DNA of 6,543 nucleotides, from assembly GCA_002435595.1 (NCBI GenBank), contig DJBL01000025.1:1-6543 (forward strand), given 5' to 3'. Source of the stretch: Stenotrophomonas maltophilia (GTDB lineage: Bacteria > Pseudomonadota > Gammaproteobacteria > Xanthomonadales > Xanthomonadaceae). Below are positions 1 to 5,480 of this stretch, in pieces. The position numbers and the translations under genes were made by a program. The notes under the pieces were generated by a model. The model was not told where the DNA came from. It did no database searches and saw only the letters and a program-made list of their open reading frames with translations. Each line of letters starts with the position of its first letter. The first letter of the stretch is position 1.

Positions 1-11
1 CCGGGCCCAGG

Positions 12-31
12 GCCCGGCGCAGACGCCGGGC
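12..31 (-). terminator. hairpin just downstream of alr, possible terminator
   Basis: GCCCGGCG (12-19) and CGCCGGGC (24-31) are perfect complements with a 4-base loop, starting 10 bases beyond the alr stop on the minus strand. An overlapping near-palindrome, CCGGGCCC with GGGCCCGG at 1-17, lies next to it. The window ends before any T run could be seen, so the terminator role is likely but unproven. Confidence 0.45.
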
Positions 32-41
32 GCTGCGCCGC

Positions 42-1118
42 TCAGGCGCCGCGCAGCTCGTGCGGCACGCGTTTGACCGCACAGGGCAGCTGGTAGGCGC
101 TCACCCCGCACAGCGGTGCCAGCACGTCCAAGCGCGGGGACTGCCCCCACAGCGTCACGCTGCTGCCCACCCCCGCCTGCGGCAGGTCGGTGAGGTCCAC
201 GGTGAGCATGTCCATCGACACCCGCCCGATCAGCTGGCCCGGCTCGCCGTCGACCATGACCGGCGTTCCGTTCGGCGCGAACTGCGGGTAGCCGTCGGCA
301 TAGCCCAGCGCCACTACCCCCACCCGGGTCGGCCGCTCGGCGACAAAGCGCGCCCCATAGCCCACCGGCTCGCCGATCCCGATCTCACGCACTGCAAAGA
401 CCTTCGACTGCATCGTCATCACCGGGCGCAGCCGCTGGCTCAGCTCCGGGTGGCCGGGCAACGGGTTGGCCCCGTACAGCATCAGCCCGGGCCGCACCCA
501 GTCGCTGCGCACGTCCGGCCAGCCCAGCAGCGCCGGCGAATTGCACAGGCTGGTCTCGCCGGCCAGGCCGTGGACGGTGGCGGCGAACAGATCGGCCTGC
601 TCGCGCGTGCGCGGGCTGTCCAGTTCGTCCGCGCGCGCCATGTGGCTCATCAACACCATCGGCCCCACCTGCGGCAGCGCGCTCAGGCGGGCGTGCGCGG
701 CGCGGAAGTCGTCCGGCGACAGGCCCAGGCGGTGCATGCCGGTGTCCAGCTTCAGCCAGATCGTCAGCGTCGCGGTGGTCGGGAACGCCAGCACCGCGTC
801 CACCTGCCACGGCGCGCCAACGGCAAACCACAGGTCGTGCTGCACGATCAGCGGCAGCTCGTCGGCATCGAAGAAGCCTTCCAGCAGCACGATCGGCGTG
901 GTGATGCCGGCCTGGCGCAGTTCCAGCGCCTCTTCGATGCAGGCCACGCCGAACGCATCGGCCTGGCCCTGCAGCGCGCGCGCGCAGGCGACGGCACCGT
1001 GGCCGTAGGCATCGGCCTTGACCGCGGCCAGGGTCTTGCGACCGCCGCCGAGTTCACGGGCCAGGTGGAAATTGGCGCGCAACGCGTCCAGATCGATCAA
1101 CGCGCGGGCTGGGCGCAT
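42..1118 (-). CDS. alr: alanine racemase (catabolic DadX type)
   Basis: PLP-dependent racemase of fold type III that interconverts L- and D-alanine in the cytoplasm. The 358-residue length matches the family (E. coli DadX is about 356). Near the N-terminus is the PLP-lysine motif AAVKADAYGHG, with Lys34 as the Schiff-base residue. KLDTGMHRLG follows at about 123-132. The second catalytic base is Tyr254 in VGYGARF, and the C-terminal domain contains GRVSMDM at 298-304. The start codon lies inside the end of dadA (22-base overlap) and has only a weak ribosome binding site (GTGAG region), so translation is probably coupled to dadA. The order dadA then racemase is that of the enterobacterial and pseudomonad dad operons and argues for a role in alanine catabolism (dadX). 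If no second racemase gene exists in the genome it would also supply D-alanine for peptidoglycan. Family assignment is very secure; the catabolic label is inference from context. Confidence 0.97.
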   Translation of the reverse strand: MRPARALIDLDALRANFHLARELGGGRKTLAAVKADAYGHGAVACARALQGQADAFGVACIEEALELRQAGITTPIVLLEGFFDADELPLIVQHDLWFAVGAPWQVDAVLAFPTTATLTIWLKLDTGMHRLGLSPDDFRAAHARLSALPQVGPMVLMSHMARADELDSPRTREQADLFAATVHGLAGETSLCNSPALLGWPDVRSDWVRPGLMLYGANPLPGHPELSQRLRPVMTMQSKVFAVREIGIGEPVGYGARFVAERPTRVGVVALGYADGYPQFAPNGTPVMVDGEPGQLIGRVSMDMLTVDLTDLPQAGVGSSVTLWGQSPRLDVLAPLCGVSAYQLPCAVKRVPHELRGA

Positions 1119-2407
1119 GCTTTGGGCTCACTATGTGCAACGGACGCGGCCGCATGGCCGTAACGGAAGATATCCAGGCCTTCGGTGCTGATCTGCGGCT
1201 GGCGCGCGCTCATCAGGTCGGCCAGGTAACGGCCCGAACCGCAGGCCATGGTCCAGCCCAGCGTGCCGTGGCCGGTGTTGAGGAAGAGATTGCGGTACGG
1301 CGTGGCGCCGATCACCGGGGTGCCGTCGGGCGTGGCCGGGCGCAGCCCGGTCCAGAACTCGGCGCGCGACAGGTCCCCGCCATGCGGGTACAGATCGCCC
1401 ACCACCTTTTCCAGGGTGGCGCGGCGGCGCGGCGACAGCGACAGGTCGAAACCGCCCACTTCGGCCATGCCGCCCACGCGGATGCGGTCATCGAAGCGGG
1501 TCACGGCCACCTTGTAGCTCTCATCCAGGATGGTCGAGGTGGGGGCCATCGCCGCATCGGTGATCGGCAGCGTCAGCGAGTAACCCTTCAGCGGGTAGAC
1601 CGGCAGGCGCAGGCCCAGCGGGGCCACCAGCGAGGGCGAGTAGCTGCCCAGCGCGACCACGTAGCGGTCGGCGGTTTCCAGCTTGCCGTCGATGCGCACG
1701 CCGGTGATGCGGTCGCCGTCGGTCTGCAGGCCGGCGATGTCCTGGTCGAAGCGGAACTCGACCCCGGCATCGACGCACATCTGCGCCAGGCGACGGGTGA
1801 ACAGCTGGCAGTCGCCGGTCTGGTCGCGCGGCAGCCACAGCGCCCCGACCAGCGAGTCGGCCACGGCGGCCAGCGCCGGTTCGTGGGCGATGATGCCGGC
1901 GCGGTCCAGCACCTGGTAGGGCACCCCGTACTGGGCCAGCACTTCGATGTCCTGCGCCGAGGCGTCCAGCTGCTGCTGGGTGCGGAACAGCTGGGTGGTG
2001 CCCAGGTCGCGGCCCTCGAATTCGATGCCGGTGTCGCGGCGCAGCTCATTGAGGCAGTCACGGCTGTACTCGGACATGCGCACCATGCGCGCCTTGTTGA
2101 TCGCGTAGCGCTCATGGGTGCAATTGCGCAGCATCTGCGCCAGCCAGGCGTACTGGCGCCAGTCCAGGCCGGGGCGGATTGCCAGCGGGGCGTGCTCGGA
2201 GAACAGCCACTTGACCGCTTTCAGCGGCACCCCCGGGGCGGCCCACGGCGAGGTGTAGCCGAACGAGAGCTGGCCGGCATTGGCGAAACTGGTTTCCAGC
2301 GCCGGGCCGGGCTGGCGGTCCACGACCGTCACCTCAAACCCGGCCTGGCGCAGGTACCAGGCACTGGTGGTGCCGATCACGCCGCTGCCAAGGACTAGAA
2401 CACGCAT
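1097..2407 (-). CDS. dadA: D-amino acid dehydrogenase (small subunit family)
   Basis: FAD-dependent DAO-family enzyme that oxidises D-alanine and other D-amino acids to the 2-oxo acid and ammonia, passing electrons to the respiratory chain at the inner membrane. At 436 residues it is close to E. coli DadA (about 432) and recognisably similar along its whole length. Visible features are the dinucleotide-binding GSGVIG at 7-12 with Asp30 at the end of the second strand, LETSFANAGQLSFGY at about 37-51, PLKGYSLT at 272-279, GLRPATPDG at 354-362 and the C-terminal NTGHGTLGWTMACGSG at 377-392. The start is supported by a strong GGAGGAG ribosome binding site (2418-2412 on the minus strand), 4 bases before ATG. 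It is the first gene of a two-gene operon with alr and diverges from lrp. A TATACT -10-like element on the minus strand sits inside the intergenic dyads, so Lrp control is plausible. Confidence 0.97.
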   Translation of the reverse strand: MRVLVLGSGVIGTTSAWYLRQAGFEVTVVDRQPGPALETSFANAGQLSFGYTSPWAAPGVPLKAVKWLFSEHAPLAIRPGLDWRQYAWLAQMLRNCTHERYAINKARMVRMSEYSRDCLNELRRDTGIEFEGRDLGTTQLFRTQQQLDASAQDIEVLAQYGVPYQVLDRAGIIAHEPALAAVADSLVGALWLPRDQTGDCQLFTRRLAQMCVDAGVEFRFDQDIAGLQTDGDRITGVRIDGKLETADRYVVALGSYSPSLVAPLGLRLPVYPLKGYSLTLPITDAAMAPTSTILDESYKVAVTRFDDRIRVGGMAEVGGFDLSLSPRRRATLEKVVGDLYPHGGDLSRAEFWTGLRPATPDGTPVIGATPYRNLFLNTGHGTLGWTMACGSGRYLADLMSARQPQISTEGLDIFRYGHAAASVAHSEPKACAQPAR

Positions 2408-2547
2408 GCTGCTCCTCCAACCCGATCATTCCCTGCACTGGAGCGCGCCGGGACCATAATTGGGCAAGTATATTCTGGCCAAACCAAGCATTTTGCCTGT
2501 TTTTAGGAGTTCAGGCAGGGTATTGTCCTGCCAACTCCCATGCCTGG
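2408..2547. promoter_or_regulatory. divergent dadA / lrp control region with three phased dyads
   Basis: This gap is clearly more AT-rich than the flanking genes. Three imperfect inverted repeats are visible. The first has arms TTGGgCA (2460-2466) and TGgCCAA (2476-2482), centre 2471. The second is 2485-2499 with arms CAaGCA and TGCcTG, centre 2492. The third has perfect arms GGCAGG (2514-2519) and CCTGCC (2527-2532), centre 2523. Centre spacings of 21, 31 and 52 bases are near 2, 3 and 5 helical turns. The core of the third, CAGGGTATTGTCCTG, matches the E. coli Lrp consensus as I remember it (YAGHAWATTWTDCTR) at 11 of 15 positions, and the second at 9 of 15. A dadA -10 candidate, TATACT, is at 2472-2467 on the minus strand, within the first dyad; no convincing -35 was found. 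The dyads are directly seen; binding by the adjacent Lrp is inference. Confidence 0.55.
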
Positions 2548-3036
2548 ATGACGCCAATGGCCGTGCGCACCCGCGAACTGGACAAGATCGACCGCAAGAT
2601 CCTGCGCATCCTGCAGGCCGAGGGCCGGATCTCCTTCACCGAACTGGGCGAGCGGGTCGGGCTGTCGACCACGCCATGCACCGAGCGCGTGCGCCGCCTG
2701 GAACGCGACGGGGCGATCACCGGCTACTACGCCAAGCTCGACCCGCACTACCTCAAGGCCAGCCTGCTGGTGTTCGTGGAGATCAGCCTGGCCTACAAGT
2801 CCGGCGACATCTTCGAAGAGTTCCGCCGCGCCGCGCTGAAGCTGCCCAACGTGCTGGAATGCCACCTGGTCTCGGGCGATTTCGACTACCTGCTCAAGGC
2901 CCGCATCAGCGAGATGGCCTCCTACCGCAAGCTGCTCGGCAGCACCCTGCTGACCCTGCCGCACGTGCGCGAATCCAAGAGCTACATCGTGATGGAAGAG
3001 GTCAAGGAAACGCTCACCCTGCCGATTCCCGACTGA
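2548..3036 (+). CDS. lrp: Lrp/AsnC family transcriptional regulator (leucine-responsive type)
   Basis: DNA-binding regulator of the Lrp subgroup, 162 residues (E. coli Lrp is 164). The N-terminal winged helix-turn-helix spans about 11-60 (LDKIDRKILRILQ onward), with recognition-helix sequence GLSTTPCTERVRRLERDGAI at 38-57. The C-terminal ligand-binding RAM domain spans about 70-155 and includes the highly Lrp-like ECHLVSGDFDYLLKAR at 104-119 and SYRKLLG at 125-131. The family usually forms dimers to octamers and senses leucine, alanine or related amino acids. Divergence from dadA-alr suggests it controls alanine catabolism, as Lrp does for dad genes in E. coli; here that is inference. The start is not firmly fixed: ATG at 2548 has no good ribosome binding site, and an in-frame ATG at 2557 preceded by GGATG is an alternative. 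A three-codon ORF (2540-2551) ends in an ATGA overlap with the 2548 start. Confidence 0.95.
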   Translation: MTPMAVRTRELDKIDRKILRILQAEGRISFTELGERVGLSTTPCTERVRRLERDGAITGYYAKLDPHYLKASLLVFVEISLAYKSGDIFEEFRRAALKLPNVLECHLVSGDFDYLLKARISEMASYRKLLGSTLLTLPHVRESKSYIVMEEVKETLTLPIPD

Positions 3037-3051
3037 CCCTGCGCCATGCAA

Positions 3052-3080
3052 AAGGCGGCGCGCTCGCGCGCACCGCCCTT
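3052..3080 (-). terminator. hairpin between convergent lrp and the Gln-rich gene, likely terminator
   Basis: An inverted repeat of about 10 pairs with one mismatch and a bulged base (GGCGGCGCGC against GCGCaCCGCC, loop TCGC). On the minus strand it is followed by TTTT (3053-3050), which fits an intrinsic terminator for the Gln-rich gene ending at 3099. On the plus strand it starts 15 bases after the lrp stop but has no T run, so it may also help end lrp transcription less efficiently. Confidence 0.55.
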
Positions 3081-3098
3081 GATCATGCATGACGCGCG

Positions 3099-3269
3099 TC
3101 AGCGCTGTTGTTTGGAATCGGGGTGACGCTGATCCTGCTGTTTGCCGCCTTTCTGGTTCTGCTGGTCCCACTGTTGCTGGTTCTGCTGGCCGGCCTTCTG
3201 GTGCTGCTGCTGACTGCCCTGCTGTTCCTGCGGCATCTTGCCGCCTTTCTGGTTCTGCTGGTTGGTCAT
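3099..3269 (-). CDS. glutamine-rich hydrophilic microprotein, function unknown
   Basis: A 56-residue protein not recognised as any characterised family. I count 23 Gln (41%) and 6 Gly (about 11%), with Lys, Asn and Asp making up much of the rest; the only clearly hydrophobic residues are Trp34, Ala26 and two Met. QQNQKGGK occurs twice, at residues 4-11 and 36-43, from a 25-base DNA repeat. There is no signal peptide or membrane segment, and it is probably disordered. The start at 3269 is chosen because AGAAGAG lies about 8 bases upstream; an in-frame ATG at 3323 would add 18 residues without that support. The composition fits the general definition of hydrophilins (Gly-rich, highly hydrophilic, stress-linked). 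The KGG motif recalls small stress-induced KGG-repeat proteins, but membership is not established. It is a single gene, with a likely terminator hairpin just beyond its stop. The coding call rests on the ribosome binding site, stop and terminator placement. Confidence 0.72.
   Translation of the reverse strand: MTNQQNQKGGKMPQEQQGSQQQHQKAGQQNQQQWDQQNQKGGKQQDQRHPDSKQQR
3142..3262. repeat. 25-base direct repeat pair inside the Gln-rich gene
   Basis: Copies at 3142-3166 and 3238-3262 are identical over 25 bases, beginning TTGCCGCCTTTCTGG on the plus strand. The offset is 96 bases, exactly 32 codons, so the duplication stays in frame and gives the repeated QQNQKGGK peptide. Between the copies the sequence is dominated by CTG/CAG-type triplets. 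This looks like internal expansion of the gene by duplication or slippage. Confidence 0.85.
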
Positions 3270-3424
3270 GATTGCACTCTTCTGGGAAACCCTTCGGAAT
3301 ACGCCGACTTCCGGCGCACGCACAGCGTCGCGCCAAACCGGTTAATCACAGGCGAAAAAGCAGTGAGGCGACGCGTTGATGCAGATGACTGCGCGGCGCG
3401 GTTCGTAAAGCGTTCATGCATAGG

Positions 3425-3847
3425 CTACGGCCGGATCTGCTGGCCATCGGCGCTGGGCACCGCGTCGTAATACTTGCCAGTGCGCGTATCCAGCACCCGG
3501 TTGGGACCCACCTGCCTGGCACCGGGGATGATCCGACCATGGCGGTCGTACACCTTGGGCTGCAGGGTCGGGCCCTGGATCGGCTGCGCCGGCCCGTTCT
3601 CGCGGGCCTGGATCGGGTGGCTGCGCAGCTGCTGCTGGACCTGGCGGTTGGACTTCACCGGTGCGATCTGCCCGCTCACGCTGTCGGCCGGCACCGGTCG
3701 CACCGGCGGCGGTGGCGGCATCGGCGTGGGCGGGGCGACCACCGCCGGACGGGTGGCGGTGGGATTGGGCGGCGGGCCGATCTGGGCCAGGGCGGCCACC
3801 GGCAACAACAGCGTCAGCAGCGCAGGCAGGCGAAGGTGGCGGGACAT
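3425..3847 (-). CDS. secreted proline-rich protein, function unknown
   Basis: A 140-residue protein I do not recognise. The N-terminus is a textbook Sec signal peptide: MSRHLR, a Leu/Ala-rich core at about 7-18, then ALA before Gln22, with cleavage predicted after Ala21. There is no lipobox cysteine, and no cysteine at all. The mature protein starts with a proline-rich stretch (about 25-53) including a run of five Pro at 44-48, then a Gln-rich part (69-81). It ends in a conserved-looking tail, VYDRHGRIIPGA at 99-110 and VLDTRTGKYYDAV at 118-130. The start at 3847 has GGAG about 7 bases upstream and places the signal peptide correctly; an in-frame ATG at 3877 would add 10 residues that spoil it. 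It likely resides in the periplasm or is attached to the cell surface. It is transcribed away from msrB across a 140-base gap and appears to be a single-gene unit. Confidence 0.8.
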   Translation of the reverse strand: MSRHLRLPALLTLLLPVAALAQIGPPPNPTATRPAVVAPPTPMPPPPPVRPVPADSVSGQIAPVKSNRQVQQQLRSHPIQARENGPAQPIQGPTLQPKVYDRHGRIIPGARQVGPNRVLDTRTGKYYDAVPSADGQQIRP

Positions 3848-3987
3848 GGCAGGCTCCGGCGAGGATCGATATGCCACTGTGCACCGGCAGCGGTATCAGC
3901 ACCATGAACGCTGCCGATCCGGGCGGTCCCGGCTTGAAGCGACCGCAGCCGACCCAATCTCAACCGAACCCCCGCGAGGAACCGCCG

Positions 3988-4455
3988 ATGACCGCCTTCG
4001 ATCTCTCTCCCCCCAGCGACGCCCAGCGCCAGGCCCTGGAAGCCGGCCTGAGTGCCGACGAGCGCCGCGTCCTGCTCCAGCACGGCACCGAAGCGCCGTT
4101 CTGCGGCGTGTTCCTGGACAACAAGCAGGACGGGGTCTACGGCTGCCGGCTGTGTGGGCTGCCGCTGTTCCGCTCCAGCACCAAGTTCGACTCCGGGACC
4201 GGCTGGCCCAGCTTCTTCGCCCCGTTCGACCCGGCCCACGTGCGCGAGATCCGCGACATCAGCCACGGCATGATCCGCACCGAGATCGTCTGCGCGCGGT
4301 GTGACAGCCATCTGGGCCATGTCTTCCCCGACGGCCCGCCGCCCACCCACGAGCGGCACTGCCTGAATTCGGTCTCGCTGGGCTTCACCGCCAACGGCCA
4401 GCCCTATCCGGACCCGCTGCAGCGCGGCGGCGCCGAGGCCCAGCCCGCGGGCTGA
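3988..4455 (+). CDS. msrB: peptide-methionine (R)-S-oxide reductase MsrB
   Basis: Repairs oxidised proteins by reducing the R epimer of methionine sulfoxide, with thioredoxin as the usual reductant. The 155-residue protein is a complete single MsrB domain. Zinc is held by two CxxC pairs, Cys53/Cys56 (CRLC) and Cys102/Cys105 (CARC). The catalytic cysteine is Cys125 in RHCLNSVSL. Other family motifs are GTEAPF at 33-38, KFDSGTGWPSF at 66-76 and HLGHVFPDGP at 108-117. The usual resolving cysteine of SGCGWPSF is Thr71 here; Cys39 in PFCG probably resolves instead. The start at 3988 has AGGA 7 bases upstream; an in-frame ATG at 3904 would add 28 residues with a low-complexity look and no clear ribosome binding site. 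No signal peptide, so cytoplasmic. It is alone on its transcript as far as can be seen: the next gene, motA, is 128 bases away beyond a strong hairpin. Confidence 0.96.
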   Translation: MTAFDLSPPSDAQRQALEAGLSADERRVLLQHGTEAPFCGVFLDNKQDGVYGCRLCGLPLFRSSTKFDSGTGWPSFFAPFDPAHVREIRDISHGMIRTEIVCARCDSHLGHVFPDGPPPTHERHCLNSVSLGFTANGQPYPDPLQRGGAEAQPAG

Positions 4456-4474
4456 GGCAGGCGAGCACGGGCTG

Positions 4475-4513
4475 GGGTGACCGCTCCGGACCGACAGGTC
4501 CGGACCGTCACCC
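4475..4513 (+). terminator. long hairpin after msrB, possible terminator
   Basis: Inverted repeat of two perfect helices: GGGTGAC (4475-4481) with GTCACCC (4507-4513), and TCCGGACC (4485-4492) with GGTCCGGA (4497-4504), separated by a small internal loop and capped by GACA. It begins 20 bases after the msrB stop. No T run follows on either strand, so it is not a classical intrinsic terminator. It may stop polymerase by GC content alone, protect the 3' end of the msrB mRNA, or be a protein-binding dyad. Confidence 0.45.
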
Positions 4514-4555
4514 GCACAGGCGAGTCGCAAAAGTGTGACATCGAGCGAACGCCCC

Positions 4556-4574
4556 CCTTCAGAAAACCTGAAGG
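4556..4574 (+). promoter_or_regulatory. motA leader hairpin containing the ribosome binding site
   Basis: CCTTCAG (4556-4562) and CTGAAGG (4568-4574) form a perfect 7-pair stem with loop AAAAC. The GAAGG at 4570-4574 is the best ribosome binding site for the motA ATG at 4584 and lies wholly in the 3' arm. If the RNA folds this way, the site would be masked. Alternatively the palindrome could be a DNA operator. The inverted repeat is seen directly; a regulatory role is inference. Confidence 0.4.
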
Positions 4575-4583
4575 CGGGCCGAC

Positions 4584-5471
4584 ATGGAGAGGTATCCCCT
4601 ACTCCGCGTCGCCCCCATGCTCATCATCGTTGGATTCCTCGTCGTCATCATCAGCGTGCTCGGCGGCTACATCGGCGCGCACGGCAAGCTCGCCGCCCTG
4701 TGGCAGCCGTACGAACTGGTCATCATCGGTGGCGCGGCCCTGGGCGCGTTCCTGGTCGGCACCCCGGTCAAGACCGTCAAGCAGACCCTGCAGGCCAGCA
4801 TCGGCGTGTTCAAGGGCCCGGCCTACAAGCAGCAGGACTACATCGACGTCCTGAGCCTGCTCTACGAACTGCTCAACAAGGCCCGCCGCGAGGGCTTCAT
4901 GGCGCTGGAAGACCACGTCGAGCGCCCGGCCGAGAGCAGCATCTTCGCCAACTATCCCAAGGTGCAGGCCGACCATCACCTGGTCGACTTCATCACCGAC
5001 TGCCTGCGCCTGATGATCGGCAGCAACATCGAACCGCACGAACTGGAGCCGTTGCTGGAGCTGGAGCTGGAGAAGCACCACGCCGAAGCCATGCAGCCCT
5101 CGGCCGTGCTCAACAAGGTGTCCGATGGCCTGCCCGGCTTCGGCATTGTGGCCGCGGTGCTGGGCATCGTGATCACCATGGGCTCGATCGGCGGGGAAAT
5201 CACCGAAGTGGGCGCGCACGTGGCCGGCGCCTTGGTGGGTACCTTCCTGGGCATCCTGCTGGCCTACGGCTTCGTCAGCCCGCTGGCGGCGGCGGTCGAA
5301 GCCCGCGCCGAGCAGGACAGCCGCATCTACGAGTCGGTCAAGACCGCCCTGCTGGCCTGCCTGCGCGGCTACAACCCCAAGATCGCGCTGGAGTTCGCCC
5401 GCAAGACCCTGCCGTCGAACGTGCGCCCGGGTTTCAGCGAGTTCGAACAGCACCTCAAGACGGTCAAGTAA
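4584..5471 (+). CDS. motA: flagellar motor stator protein MotA
   Basis: Inner-membrane subunit of the proton-driven stator; five MotA surround two MotB and turn ion flow into rotor torque. Similar to E. coli MotA throughout. Four membrane segments lie at about 12-33, 44-62, 183-205 and 212-238. The large cytoplasmic loop between the second and third carries Arg101 and Glu109, equivalent to E. coli Arg90 and Glu98, which contact FliG. Pro184 (LPGFGIVAA) and Pro233 (YGFVSPLA) correspond to Pro173 and Pro222. The constant offset of 11 shows that E. coli-like proteins begin at the internal ATG at 4617 (MLIIVG, 284 residues). I kept 4584 because GAAGG lies 9 bases before it, while 4617 has no ribosome binding site. 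However, codons AGG and CTA in the 11-residue extension are unusual here and favour 4617. First gene of motAB, 9 bases before motB. Confidence 0.96.
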   Translation: MERYPLLRVAPMLIIVGFLVVIISVLGGYIGAHGKLAALWQPYELVIIGGAALGAFLVGTPVKTVKQTLQASIGVFKGPAYKQQDYIDVLSLLYELLNKARREGFMALEDHVERPAESSIFANYPKVQADHHLVDFITDCLRLMIGSNIEPHELEPLLELELEKHHAEAMQPSAVLNKVSDGLPGFGIVAAVLGIVITMGSIGGEITEVGAHVAGALVGTFLGILLAYGFVSPLAAAVEARAEQDSRIYESVKTALLACLRGYNPKIALEFARKTLPSNVRPGFSEFEQHLKTVK

Positions 5472-5480
5472 GGCACCGCC

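Noticed and set aside
60..2398. Long plus-strand ORFs opposite alr and dadA
   Set aside because: They are antisense shadows caused by high GC; their Arg/His/Gln/Ala-rich compositions resemble no real protein, and the minus-strand genes are unmistakable.
2460..3092. Plus-strand ORF of 210 codons overlapping lrp in another frame, with AGGAG at 2505-2509
   Set aside because: Its sequence becomes Arg/Pro/Gly-rich shadow through the lrp region, and the lrp frame is clearly the real one.
3142..3262. CRISPR or tandem repeat array
   Set aside because: There are only two copies, in frame within a coding sequence, with no regular spacers.
3108..3470. Plus-strand ORF with a striking Leu/Val-rich, membrane-like sequence opposite the Gln-rich gene
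   Set aside because: CAG (Gln) read on the other strand gives CTG (Leu), so the hydrophobic run is the mirror of the Gln-rich protein. It has no supporting ribosome binding site.
3934..3962. TTGAAG at 3934 as a -35 element for msrB
   Set aside because: No acceptable -10 hexamer lies 16-18 bases downstream.
4529..4555. AAAAGTGT at 4529-4536 as a sigma-28 -35 element for motA
   Set aside because: It matches the TAAAGTTT consensus at 6 of 8 positions, but no GCCGATAA-like -10 is found at the proper distance.
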